From JAWKZG01 sp041396125 (GTDB taxonomy: Bacteria > Pseudomonadota > Gammaproteobacteria > Competibacterales > Competibacteraceae), in the NCBI GenBank assembly GCA_041396125.1, contig JAWKZG010000021.1:24704-88703 (forward strand): 64,000 bases of DNA, given 5' to 3'. Below are positions 18,078 through 26,437 of this stretch, piece by piece (the first letter of the stretch is position 1; each line of letters begins with the position of its first letter). A program made the translations under genes and the position numbers. Below the pieces are notes generated by a model. The model was given only the letters and a program-made list of their open reading frames with translations. It was not told where the DNA came from and ran no database searches.

Positions 18078-18325
18078 TGAACGTGGCTATACAGCGTTTC
18101 CAACGTCTTAAACCGCCGGAACAGATTGGCGCTGGCCAACGGCTCCTCTTTGACCGGATTGCCGGTCAACAAGTAATCCACGGTGGTACCGAGTGCTTCG
18201 GCCAGCTTAATCAGCGTTTTCGCTGGGGGTATGTGTTGTCCGCCCTCGTACTTGTTCAGTAACTGGAACCGAATACCAATCCGGTTGGCCAGTTCCTTCT
18301 GTGTCCAGTGAAAATGTTTACGCAT
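18074..18325 (-). pseudogene. XRE-family HTH regulator, truncated at both ends
   Basis: The 83-aa frame contains a helix-turn-helix WTQKELANRIGIRFQLLNKYEGG followed by PPAKTLIKLAEALGTTVDYLL, a standard Xre domain. Upstream of its ATG the same frame reads FRKAFGSRVKEM, expected in such proteins, but the matching start (MHDRLQMLMQDS, ATG near 18396) is in another frame, suggesting a one-base indel near 18358. The C-terminal dimerisation tail is missing: homologous proteins continue past LETL, whereas here the frame ends in the IS66 inverted repeat. It is divergent from the primase fragment and may have controlled it. Confidence 0.7.
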
Positions 18326-18437
18326 TTCTTTGACCCGTGAGCCAAAGGCTTTGCGGAAACCGAGTCCTGCATAAGCATCTGTAACCTGTCGTGCATCGTG
18401 CCTTGTTCTCTAAACGTGAAAGCCAGAGTTGCGTATT

Positions 18438-18478
18438 ACGGTTATGATATACCCGTATCACGGTTATAAGTAAACCGT
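18438..18478. promoter_or_regulatory. Operator-like repeats between XRE gene and primase fragment
   Basis: ACGGTTAT occurs as a direct repeat at 18438-18445 and 18460-18467, and AACCGT at 18473-18478 is inverted relative to the second copy (ACGGTT-N7-AACCGT). This cluster lies in the divergent gap between the XRE-family gene and the primase fragment, the expected place for an Xre autoregulatory operator. Confidence 0.45.
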
Positions 18479-18525
18479 ATTAAGGCTACCATATGCCTTT
18501 GACCGGGCTTTGGAGGAAATCGCCT

Positions 18526-18726
18526 ATGGCCTCTATTCCAGACACCGAACTCGATCGCCTCAAGCACGATATTTCCCTGGTGTATTTGGTGGAGACCTCT
18601 GGTATCGAGCTGAAGAAGCACGGCAAGGGCTATCTGAATCCCTGTCCGTTTAACGCCGACAAGGAACCGTCCTTGGTCATCAGCGCCGGTAGGGTGCCAA
18701 TAAGCGTAGCGCATTGCGCCATATGA
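18526..18726 (+). pseudogene. CHC2-type DNA primase, N-terminal fragment
   Basis: From the ATG at 18526 (GGAGG 9 nt upstream) the product reads MASIPDTELDRLKHDISLVY and continues GIELKKHGKGYLNPCPFNADKEPSLVIS, the first half of a CHC2 zinc-finger primase as found in integrated elements. The frame runs straight into the 91-bp palindromic repeat at 18686, so the rest of the zinc finger and the whole catalytic part are lost. It marks the remains of a replicative or integrative element within the island. Confidence 0.75.
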
Positions 18727-18776
18727 GATTTGAAACTCCGTGCATGACGGGATGCGCCGAATGCTCAAGGGACAGC
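18686..18776 (+). repeat. 91-bp palindrome-rich repeat, copy 1
   Basis: Begins CCGGTAGGGTGCCAATAAGC and ends TGCTCAAGGGACAGC; matches 20139-20229 with about ten differences. It contains the GCGCATTGCGCC palindromic core and a second, imperfect hairpin (gtgcat ... atgcgcc). It joins the truncated primase to a transposase relic. The antisense translation YGAMRYAYWHPTG is a repeat-derived open frame, not a gene. Confidence 0.85.
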
Positions 18777-18829
18777 GAAACGCTGGGATTTCGCTTCGCT
18801 TCATCACCAGCCTACCTAACTCGGCCTAC

Positions 18830-19203
18830 GCGGGCTGAGCAACCGCATGCGAAAATCATACAGCGTCGATTGGGCAAAGATCGCCTCGTCGCCACCTAAG
18901 CAACCCAACACCAATTGCCAGCGTTTGAGTCTACCGTCAACTCCACCGCCTCCTGATCGCCCACCCCTGTATAGGCCTGCAGCAGCGTCACCATCGCCAT
19001 CCGCGCCGGCGCCACCGGCGGCGCCCGCGCCCGTCTGGCGGTACATCCGAGCAGCTCTTGTTGAAACCTCGTCAAACGCCCGTTGACGGTCCCGAAGAAA
19101 CACAAACAGCTTGCGCCCTTCGCCGCCGGGCCGCCACCCGTTGTTCAGCGACCGTTAACGCCTCGGGAACAAACCACAATAAACTCTCGTTCGTGTTTGA
19201 CAT
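18830..19203 (-). pseudogene. DUF772-type transposase N-terminal relic, multiply frameshifted
   Basis: The ATG at 19203 opens MSNTNESLLWFVPEALTVAE; successive frames then give KLFVFLRDRQRAFDE, FQQELLGC, ARMAMVTLLQAYTGVGDQEA and RWQLVLGCLGGDEAIFAQST with YDFRMRLL. This is the DUF772 N-terminal region of IS5/IS1182-like transposases. At least three frameshifts separate the pieces and the DDE domain is absent, so it is a dead remnant. Confidence 0.8.
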
Positions 19204-19277
19204 CGCCGTTCTCTTCGGTATGGACTCAATAAGTCCGCTACTCTAAATCACGGCGAACCGATCCGAAACAGGCTTAG

Positions 19278-19481
19278 CTCATACTCGCTATCAAACCGAT
19301 CAGCGCTCTAGGGCACCCAAGACCACACAATCGAACGCATATACGTGATTTTCACACACAAGTAGAAGCACGGCTAAAGACTGTTGTAGAAAGAATGCAG
19401 GGTGTTGGTTATGGTAAAAAAGCTATTCGAAGCGCTTTAAGAAAAGAACTCAGAAAAATTGGGAGAGAAGTAACCAAATAG
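19278..19481 (+). pseudogene. C-terminal tail of a polymorphic toxin, remnant
   Basis: An open segment with no start codon, following a stop at 19275, reads ISALGHPRPHNRTHIRDFHT then QVEARLKTVVERM and a very basic end KKAIRSALRKELRKIGREVTK. His spacing and the HT..V..RL pattern resemble the C-terminus of AHH/HNH-type secreted nuclease toxins, and the DUF4303 gene that follows 10 bp later is where an immunity gene would sit. The toxin assignment is inference; the fragment has lost everything upstream. Confidence 0.5.
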
Positions 19482-19491
19482 GGTGAGAAAA

Positions 19492-20040
19492 ATGAAGATT
19501 CCGTCAGAAAATGATTTAGTAATTTCCATTGAAAAGGCAGTTCAGAATGCTGTTGTTTCATTATTTCAAGAGTATCCAGAGCATTTTTACTACTGCTCAC
19601 TCATTACTGATGGAGAAGCACACGCACCTATATTGTCTGCTTGGTCTTTGAAGCGCTGAAAAATAGACTAGAACAGGAAGAAAACCCTGATCAAGCTAGA
19701 TTGGAACTAAAGTGGTCCTATGCTGATTCTCCTTATTGTGGATATGGAGAAAAATATTTTGATGATGTGGATAAGTTGTTTTCAGAACGGCCTTTAACTG
19801 GCTCAGCAATGCCATTTTATAAATGGGATGGGGAGTATCAGCTAACTTACGTGCTATGGAAAAGGCGATGAGTAAATTGGATCAGCGGGAATTTTTGGCA
19901 AAGGACAAGTAAGAAATGGAATTGTGATAAATGAAGTAATGCCGCCTGATTACAGTAACACCGAAAGAGCTTTTCGTTTAAATCCCTGAAGATTTCCGAA
20001 TGGCTACGAAGCCTCTGAGGAAAAATAAAACCCTGGTAAG
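19492..20040 (+). pseudogene. DUF4303 protein (putative immunity gene), degraded
   Basis: From the ATG at 19492 (GGGTGAG just upstream) the frame gives MKIPSENDLVISIEK and FYYCSLITDGEAHAPILSAW. A shift near 19648 leads to FEALKNRLEQEENPDQARLE and WSYADSPYCGYGEKYFDDV; a shift near 19886 leads to GIFGKGQVRNGIVINEVMPP with DYSNTERAFRLNP; a last shift near 19987 gives EDFRMATKPLRKN. The concatenated protein is a normal DUF4303 member. Three or more indels and unusually low GC mark it as a decayed, horizontally acquired gene. Confidence 0.75.
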
Positions 20041-20138
20041 GTGGTCACTCGATGTTCATGCAGCAAATCAAACTTCCTCACACTCAAACGACGCGTAAGG
20101 CGCATCCGGCAACGCACACAAAAACGCGTAAGGCGTAT

Positions 20139-20229
20139 CCGGTAGGGTGCCAATAAGCGTAGCGCATTGCGCCATTTGAGATTTTAAACTCGGCGCATAA
20201 TGAAATGCGCCGAATGCTCGCGGGACAGC
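20139..20229 (+). repeat. 91-bp palindrome-rich repeat, copy 2
   Basis: Second copy of the repeat at 18686. Its distal hairpin is perfect here: CGGCGCAT-AATGAA-ATGCGCCG (about 20190-20212). It ends exactly where homology to the ankyrin/cytochrome junction begins (GGGACAGC then the cytochrome 3' end), so it forms the right boundary of the island. Just upstream (20090-20140) two short units, GCGTAAGGCGCATCCGG and GCGTAAGGCGTATCCGG, form another direct repeat. Confidence 0.85.
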
Positions 20230-20234
20230 TTGCC

Positions 20235-20822
20235 TTACTGGCCGGACAGTAGCTGCGCCAGACCGTCCAGTTCCTCATCGGAATAGGCTTCCATCAGCGA
20301 GGATTTATCCGGTGCATTGGTGCGCACGCGGTTTTTATAATCCAGCAGAGTCTGCCGTAAATAGCTGTAGTTCTGATTTGCCAGACGTGCGACCCCGCTG
20401 GTGCCTTCATAACCACCCAGATGACATTGCACGCATTGACCGGCGGCGGCGGCCCGTTCGCCCAGTTCGACCAGATCGGTGCCGCCTTGCTCATTGCTGC
20501 GTGGCCAGTCCTGTTCGGAGAAATACTTGGCGATGCTGAGCATTTCGGCTTTTTCCAACCCGGCCGCGATCGGGTTCATAACCGCATTTTTGCGCGCACC
20601 GGATTTCAGGTCTTTTAACTGCACATATAAATAATATTGATGCTGGCCGGCCAGAATAGGGTAAGTATTTTGTATGGGTGCTGCGCCTTTTTCACCATGA
20701 CAGGCGACACAGGTTTGCAGTTTATCGCGCACAGCGGCGTATTCATCATCTTGCGCCCAGGCCTGTGGCAGGCAAAACAGGGACAGACTTAACAATATCA
20801 GGCTTTTTTTTGCGTTTTTCAT
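20235..20822 (-). CDS. Di-haem cytochrome c, likely electron acceptor of the PQQ dehydrogenase
   Basis: A 195-aa exported protein with a signal peptide (1-23, cleaved after AWA) and two CxxCH haem sites, CVACH (38-42) and CVQCH (130-134), giving a cytochrome c4-like two-domain layout. Met residues that could be sixth ligands occur after each site (VMNP near 81-84, SLMEAYS near 176). It lies 75 bp downstream of the PQQ dehydrogenase on the same strand and is the natural candidate to accept its electrons. Its 3' end overlaps the former end of the ankyrin gene. Confidence 0.9.
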   Translation of the reverse strand: MKNAKKSLILLSLSLFCLPQAWAQDDEYAAVRDKLQTCVACHGEKGAAPIQNTYPILAGQHQYYLYVQLKDLKSGARKNAVMNPIAAGLEKAEMLSIAKYFSEQDWPRSNEQGGTDLVELGERAAAAGQCVQCHLGGYEGTSGVARLANQNYSYLRQTLLDYKNRVRTNAPDKSSLMEAYSDEELDGLAQLLSGQ

Positions 20823-20896
20823 AGAAGGATAGGTAAACCGGTAAAAAAAGCCGCCAATCCAGGGATCAGCGGCTCGGGTTGAGCGGAAAGATTGGC

Positions 20897-22612
20897 TTAG
20901 TCAGCCAGCGAGAACACCATCAGGTTATTGCCGCGCTTGTAATTCAGCTGGGTATTGCCACCCGCCGCAACGGCAATATATTGCGTGCCATTGACTGTGT
21001 ATGTGATCGGTGGTGCATTGACGCCCGCGCCGCACTGGAATTGCCATAATAAGGCGCCGCTGCTGGAATCATAGGCTTTAAACAGACCATTGCCTTCGCC
21101 AGTGAAGACCAAACCACCCGCTGTTGCCATGATGCCGCCGATCATCGGTTGCTGGGTTTTGACCTGCCAGCTGATGCTGCCGGTGTGGTAATCGACAGCG
21201 GTCACATTACCCCATTGCTGTTCCGATGAAATCACCTTGAAGGCACCGCCCAGCCACAGCTTGCCGCCCGGATAGGGGGTGCTTTCGACATGGTAGGTCA
21301 TCGGCTGGTGCAGATTGATGGCATAAGCCAGACCCTGCGATTCGTCGATGGTCATGGGCGACCACTCGACCCCGCCGTTCGCGCCCGGCAGCATGCGTGC
21401 GCCTTCTTTGGTAGGCAGCGTCCACATATCTTCCTGTGGCACCATGGCTTCCGAGAAGCGGATCAGGCTGCAATCGTCCGCATCGTGCACGTAGACGTGA
21501 CCGGATTTGCCACCGTGCAGCACCGCTTTAACCAACTCGCCGTCGTCGGTCATGGCTTCGGTCAGAATGGGCGGGCTGACCGCGTCCAGATCCCAGACAT
21601 CGTGCGCAATATATTGAAAATGGCATTTATACGCGCCGGTTTCGAGATCGACCGCGACCAGAGAATCGGTGTATAAATTATCGCCGGGGCGGAGCGAACC
21701 ATCCAGATCCGGCGAGGGATTGCCGACCACAAAGTAAGCGGTGTTGGTGGCCCGGTCGACCGCCATGTTCTGCCAGACGCCGCCGCCGAGGGTTTGGTAA
21801 AAATCACCGCCCATCTCAGCCAGGGCTTTTTTCTCGGCCTCGATGTCGCGCAGCATATCGCGCCCGGTGGCGTCATGTGTGGCCCAGACGCCTTCATGGC
21901 CTTGTTCCGGAATACTGTGAAAAGTCCAGACCAGCTCACCGGTGTCCACATCGAACGCTTTGACGAAGCCCCGAATACCGTATTCGCCGCCGTTGGTGCC
22001 GATTAGCACTTTATTATCGACGATAGTGGGTGCCATGGTTTCGCTGTAGCCCAGTTCGGGGTCGGCGATTTGGGTTTCCCACAAGACCTTGCCGGTTTTG
22101 GCATCCAGCGCGACCAGTTTGGCATCCAGCGTGCCCATGAAGACCTTGTCGCCATATGGAAATACACCGCGGTTATTAGGGCCGCAGCAATAGGTCGTGA
22201 TCGGCCCCATCTTGTGCTTGTAGTGCCACAGTTGCTGACCGGTGGTGGCGTCCAGCGCGTGCACATGGTTGAACGAGGTCGTGATGAACATGCGTCCGTT
22301 CACCACAATCGGCGTGGTCTCGAATGATTCGACAATTTCGGTCTGGAAAATAAAGGCCGGGCGCAGTTTGCTGACATTACCGCGATTGATCTGGCTGGCA
22401 TTGGAATAACGAGTCTGGCGGTAATTGCCGTTGGTGTGCAGCCAGTTATTGGAATCGCCTTCGGCACGATCCAGCATGTCTTGCGTGACGCTGTACATAT
22501 CGCCGAACAGCGTGCCGGCGGATACTTCCTCCTGCGCAACAGCTGACGATGCCCACAAACTGCTGCTTAACACAGCCAGCAGGCACATAGGATTTGAGCG
22601 CATACTCCGCAT
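20897..22612 (-). CDS. PQQ-dependent alcohol dehydrogenase, lanthanide-type metal site
   Basis: A 571-aa periplasmic quinoprotein, start at 22612 behind AAGGAGG, with a signal peptide ending at AVAQ. It has the vicinal disulfide YCCG (C142-C143), metal ligands matching E210 (NGGEYG) and N298 (GNPSPD), and the catalytic Asp in VWDLDAV (D341). An Asp two residues later (D343) is the extra ligand that distinguishes lanthanide enzymes (XoxF, ExaF, PedH) from Ca2+ enzymes. W-motif propeller repeats end in a full-length C-terminus and no haem domain is fused. It is not MxaF; the substrate could be methanol or a longer alcohol. The mxaRSACKL genes nearby would mature it. Confidence 0.88.
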   Translation of the reverse strand: MRSMRSNPMCLLAVLSSSLWASSAVAQEEVSAGTLFGDMYSVTQDMLDRAEGDSNNWLHTNGNYRQTRYSNASQINRGNVSKLRPAFIFQTEIVESFETTPIVVNGRMFITTSFNHVHALDATTGQQLWHYKHKMGPITTYCCGPNNRGVFPYGDKVFMGTLDAKLVALDAKTGKVLWETQIADPELGYSETMAPTIVDNKVLIGTNGGEYGIRGFVKAFDVDTGELVWTFHSIPEQGHEGVWATHDATGRDMLRDIEAEKKALAEMGGDFYQTLGGGVWQNMAVDRATNTAYFVVGNPSPDLDGSLRPGDNLYTDSLVAVDLETGAYKCHFQYIAHDVWDLDAVSPPILTEAMTDDGELVKAVLHGGKSGHVYVHDADDCSLIRFSEAMVPQEDMWTLPTKEGARMLPGANGGVEWSPMTIDESQGLAYAINLHQPMTYHVESTPYPGGKLWLGGAFKVISSEQQWGNVTAVDYHTGSISWQVKTQQPMIGGIMATAGGLVFTGEGNGLFKAYDSSSGALLWQFQCGAGVNAPPITYTVNGTQYIAVAAGGNTQLNYKRGNNLMVFSLAD

Positions 22613-22861
22613 GGGAGCCTCCTTAGGATAGATAATGTTATTGTGATCTGAATAATGCGTTTGACGCCTTTTGAGCGTAGACAAGAATTGCTGAATACGC
22701 AAGCTAAGAACCTGTTTTAAAAACAGCTTGTAATGCCCATTTGCTTTAAGAGCATGGAAATTGCCGTGTACATAAGCGTCAGTATGCTGAAATGCATTGA
22801 TTTCAGCGGATGCGGTGAAATAGTATCTTTACCTGAATCCATGCATTGAAGAGTGTGAGCG

Positions 22862-23650
22862 ATGGCAAATGAGGGTGCCGGTGAATGTGCCGACGGGGCA
22901 AAAATCGCACTGATTACGGGCGGGGCGATGGGTATTGGCGCGGCGGTTGCCGAGCATCTGGCACGGCAGGGCTTGACCGTATTATTGGGCGACATCGATA
23001 AAGCCGCCGCTACACAGACCGTCGACAGTCTGAGCGAGCAAGGCTATTCCGCGCAGGCTTTCGAGATCGACGTCAGCGATCCCGCCAGTATCGCTTCCTG
23101 CTTCGAGCATATCAGCGATACGTTTGGGCGTTGCGATGTGCTGGTCAACTGTGCCGGCGTAGCCAAAGTGTTTCCTTTTCTGGAGTTTCCGCTCGACAAC
23201 TGGACGACGACCATGGCTGTCAACGTCACCGGGACAATGCTGTGTGGTCAGCATGCTGCTCGCATGATGGTGCCGCACGGCTGGGGACGGATTGTCAATA
23301 TCGCCTCGGTTGCCGGCCTGCGGGCGGTGGGTACGGGCCGCACCGCTTACGGTACGTCAAAGGCGGCGGTTATCGGTCTGACCCGTCAGATGGCTGTTGA
23401 ACTGGCCGAGTATGGCATCACGGTCAATGCAGTTGCACCGGGGCCGGTTGATACACCAATGACGCGCGTTTTGCATACTGACACCTTCCGCCGCGACTAC
23501 GCCAGCGCAATCCCGCTGAATCGCTACGGCAGCACCGATGAGATCGCTGCGGCTGTTGGCTTTCTGGCCTCGGCTGAGGCGTCCTATTTGACCGGAGTGA
23601 CACTGCCCGTAGATGGCGGTTTTATGGCCTCCGGAGCCAGGAATATTTAA
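22862..23650 (+). CDS. Short-chain dehydrogenase/reductase
   Basis: A 262-aa classical SDR: TGGAMGIG (19-26) for NAD(P), D44 in LLGDID favouring NAD, NCAG (96-99), and the catalytic S149/Y163/K167 set (IASVAG, AYGTSK). The C-terminus PVDGGFMASG is typical. Its stop overlaps the start of the RuBisCO-like gene (TAATG at 23648-23652), so it is the first gene of a sugar-acid operon and probably oxidises a polyol, sugar acid or related hydroxyl to a ketone. Confidence 0.9.
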   Translation: MANEGAGECADGAKIALITGGAMGIGAAVAEHLARQGLTVLLGDIDKAAATQTVDSLSEQGYSAQAFEIDVSDPASIASCFEHISDTFGRCDVLVNCAGVAKVFPFLEFPLDNWTTTMAVNVTGTMLCGQHAARMMVPHGWGRIVNIASVAGLRAVGTGRTAYGTSKAAVIGLTRQMAVELAEYGITVNAVAPGPVDTPMTRVLHTDTFRRDYASAIPLNRYGSTDEIAAAVGFLASAEASYLTGVTLPVDGGFMASGARNI

Positions 23651-24944
23651 TGTTGAGCGAAGACATACCCCCATTACAGCGCCAGGCCGGCACGGACCGG
23701 ATACGCGCGCAATATCTGCTTGAAAGCGTCGTCCCTCTGAGCCGGGCCGCGGAAGTGATTGCGGGCGAGCAGTCATGCGGTACGTTTACCAAGCTCGCAC
23801 AGGAGACAGACGAACTGAAGGCACGCTGCGGTGCCCGAATCGAGTCGATCGTGCCGCTGGATGAAGTGGCAACACCCAGCCTGCCAGTTGCTGGCGGGGC
23901 TGGTGGAGTCGCTCAGCGCGGTGTGGTGGAAATCTCCTGGGGGCTGGATAATTTCGGCCCCTCGCTGCCCAATCTGATGGCTACTGTCGCCGGCAATTTA
24001 TTCGAATTGCGGGAAGTGACCGGTCTGCGCTTGCTGGACATTGATCTGCCGAATGTTTTTGCAGAACGTACCTGCCGCCCCAGTTCGGGATCGAGGGAAC
24101 GCTGCGACTGGCAGGGCTGGACAAGGGGCCGCTGATCGGCACCATCATCAAGCCCAGTGTCGGGTTGTCGCCTGAGCAGACTGCTGCCAATGTGCAAACG
24201 CTGTGTGATGCCGGGATCGATTTCATCAAGGACGACGAGTTGCAATCCGACGGTGCGCACTGTCCGTTCGACGAGCGGGTCAGCGCAGTCATGCGGGTTA
24301 TCAATGCACATGCCGAGCGGGCTGGCCGCAAAGTGATGTACGCGTTTAATATTACTGGCGATTTCGATCAGATGCGCCGTCGCCACGATACCGTGCTGGC
24401 ACACGGCGGAACATGCATCATGGTCAGTTTAAACAGTACGGGACCGGTCGTGACGCACGCCCTCAGAACCTTTTCCGAGCTGCCAATCCACGGTCACCGC
24501 AATGGCTGGGGTTATCTCTCGCGTCACCCGGCGCTGGGTTTCGAGTACACCGCCTGGCAGAAATTCTGGCGTCTCGCCGGAGTCGATCATTTGCATGTCA
24601 ATGGTTTGCGCAACAAGTTCTCCGAGTCCGACGAGTCGGTTATAAAGTCGGCCCGCGCCTGTCTGACGCCGATGTTCGATGCGCCTCATCCCGGTTTTGA
24701 AGTGCTGCCGGTTTTTTCGTCCGGGCAGTGGGCCGAGCAAGCCTTCGACACCTTTGCACAATTGCGCAGCACCAATCTGATCTATGCTGCGGGCGGTGGC
24801 ATTGTCGCCCATCCCGGCGGCAGCGCGGCGGGTGTCGAGAGCCTGCGGAACGCCTGGCAAGCCGCCGAGGATGGCCTTGATCTGCAGCAGGCTTGCCGTG
24901 CCTATCCCGCAGTGGCCCAGGCCGTGGAGTTTTTTGGCCGATGA
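23650..24944 (+). CDS. RuBisCO-like protein (form IV type), one frameshift
   Basis: Two frames join at about 24070, where one base is missing (GAACGTACC); restoring it gives 431 aa, normal for a RuBisCO-like protein. The C-terminal barrel keeps IIKPSVGL (Lys175-equivalent), the carbamylation and metal motif FIKDDE, HGHRNGWG with the conserved His, and GGGIVAHPGGSAAG for the distal phosphate. With DUF1537 kinase and SDR neighbours it resembles the isoapionate-pathway enzymes OiaX/OiaT/OiaC, which cleave or decarboxylate 3-oxo-isoapionate 4-phosphate, rather than a CO2-fixing enzyme. Which reaction is catalysed is not visible. The indel may be a consensus error. Confidence 0.85.
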
Positions 24945-26329
24945 CAGCACTGCCATCCCAGCCCTTGCTGGCTTTCTATGGAGACGACTTCACCGGCTCG
25001 ACAGACGCAATGGAGGTGCTCGCAACGCATCACCTCGACACGTTGTTATTTCTGCGTGTGCCCACCTCAGCAGAAATTGACACGGCGCGCGAGCGGTTTG
25101 CAGCGGTCGGTATTGCCGGCATCAGCCGTGCCAAAAACGTACCCTGGATGGATACCCATCTGCCAGCGGTTTACGACGCCTTGCAGCGTGTTGGTGCGGC
25201 GATCTGTCATTACAAAGTCTGCTCTACCTTTGATTCATCGCCGACGGTCGGCACTATCGGGCATGCGCTGCAGCTGGGCCGCGCCGCGTTCGATATGCAG
25301 ACCGCGGTACCGATTGTCGTCGGTGCTCCCCGCATGCGGCGCTATACGTTTTTCGGACAGTTGTTCGCGGCGGCTGGCACTGACACGTTTCGGATCGACC
25401 GTCATCCCACCATGTCGGTGCATCCGGTGACGCCTATGGACGAGGCCGATCTACGCGTTCATTTATCCCGTCAAGCGCCCCTGCGCATCGGGCTGATGGA
25501 TATTGCGACCCAGCAGCGGCCAGACTGCCCGCAAAAGCTGACGCAGGAACTGGCGAGCAATGATGCCGTGCTGTTCGACGTGATGGATGCTGCATCGCAG
25601 GCCCGCGTTGGTGAAATGGTCTGGTCGATGGCTCAGAATTATGCCCAGTCGTCTGGTGCCGGTCCGCTGTTCTGCGTGGGTTCGTCCGGGCTGGAGTACG
25701 CTTTGGTGTCGCACTGGTCGCAGCTCTGGCCACAGACTGTGCGAGCGATTGCGCCGACGGCGCCGCCGGTTGAGCGTATTATCGTGATGTCCGGCAGCTG
25801 CTCGCCTGTCACTGCCGGGCAGATCAGAAGCGCCTGTGCCGATGGTTTCGCCGATATCCGGATTGATACGCCCGCGCTGCTCGACGAGGCAAGCCGGGCG
25901 GCGGAATTTGCGCGGCTGAGAGGGGCAGCCAGCGAGGCTCTGGTACGGGGTGAAAGCCCGCTGATCTACTCGGCCTGTGGCCCGGATGATCCGGCGATAC
26001 AAAAGCTGCAAATATTTATTCATGAGCGCAATCTGGACCCACGCGCGACGCTGGCACTGCTCGGTCGTCTGCAGGGCGAGTTGCTGCGCCAGCTGCTGGA
26101 CAGTAGCGATGTGCGACGGGTGGTTATTGCCGGCGGCGATACGTCAGGCGAGGTCATGCAGGCACTCGATCTGGTCGCTTTGCAGCTGAAGGCGTGCCTG
26201 TTTCCCGGTGCGCCCTTATGCCAGGGCTATACGGCGCTGGATGCCGAACCGGTTGTGGAGATCGCACTCAAAGGCGGGCAAATGGGCGAAGCAGACTATT
26301 TTCAAGCGGCCCGGCGCGGCTGCCCGTAG
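24941..26329 (+). CDS. DUF1537 four-carbon acid sugar kinase
   Basis: A 462-aa kinase, start at 24941 overlapping the RuBisCO-like stop (ATGA), giving MTALPSQPLLAFYGDDFTGS. The N-terminal YGDDFTGSTDAMEVL motif binds the sugar acid and the C-terminal VIAGGDTSGEVMQAL binds nucleotide; both are hallmarks of the DUF1537 family (threonate, erythronate and 3-oxo-isoapionate kinases). Its product would be the phosphorylated substrate of the upstream RuBisCO-like enzyme. Substrate specificity is inferred from the partner only. Confidence 0.9.
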   Translation: MTALPSQPLLAFYGDDFTGSTDAMEVLATHHLDTLLFLRVPTSAEIDTARERFAAVGIAGISRAKNVPWMDTHLPAVYDALQRVGAAICHYKVCSTFDSSPTVGTIGHALQLGRAAFDMQTAVPIVVGAPRMRRYTFFGQLFAAAGTDTFRIDRHPTMSVHPVTPMDEADLRVHLSRQAPLRIGLMDIATQQRPDCPQKLTQELASNDAVLFDVMDAASQARVGEMVWSMAQNYAQSSGAGPLFCVGSSGLEYALVSHWSQLWPQTVRAIAPTAPPVERIIVMSGSCSPVTAGQIRSACADGFADIRIDTPALLDEASRAAEFARLRGAASEALVRGESPLIYSACGPDDPAIQKLQIFIHERNLDPRATLALLGRLQGELLRQLLDSSDVRRVVIAGGDTSGEVMQALDLVALQLKACLFPGAPLCQGYTALDAEPVVEIALKGGQMGEADYFQAARRGCP

Positions 26330-26337
26330 CCGGGGTT

Positions 26338-26346
26338 TGGTATAAT
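26338..26346 (+). promoter_or_regulatory. Extended -10 promoter for the aldolase gene
   Basis: TGGTATAAT, a perfect TGn-TATAAT extended -10 box, lies just after the kinase stop and 92 bp before the aldolase start. No good -35 is seen, as is usual for extended -10 promoters. It suggests the aldolase can be transcribed separately from the SDR/RLP/kinase unit. Confidence 0.5.
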
Positions 26347-26437
26347 TATCGCGCAAGAGCAGACACCGTCGGGTGTCGTCAGCGATTAATTTTGCATTCA
26401 ATAACACTAATTCAACACCACTAAAAGAGAAAACGCT

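Noticed and set aside
18442..18807. 121-codon minus-strand frame containing YGAMRYAYWHPTG
   Set aside because: The peptide is the antisense translation of the 91-bp repeat, and the same peptide appears at the second copy; not a gene.
20084..20278. 64-codon minus-strand frame with NGAMRYAYWHPTG
   Set aside because: Derived from the second 91-bp repeat copy and adjacent short repeats.
20897..22612. Calling the PQQ dehydrogenase MxaF or XoxF outright
   Set aside because: The metal-site Asp supports a lanthanide-type enzyme, but the overall sequence does not match MxaF closely and XoxF versus other PQQ-ADH clades needs a tree; no symbol given.
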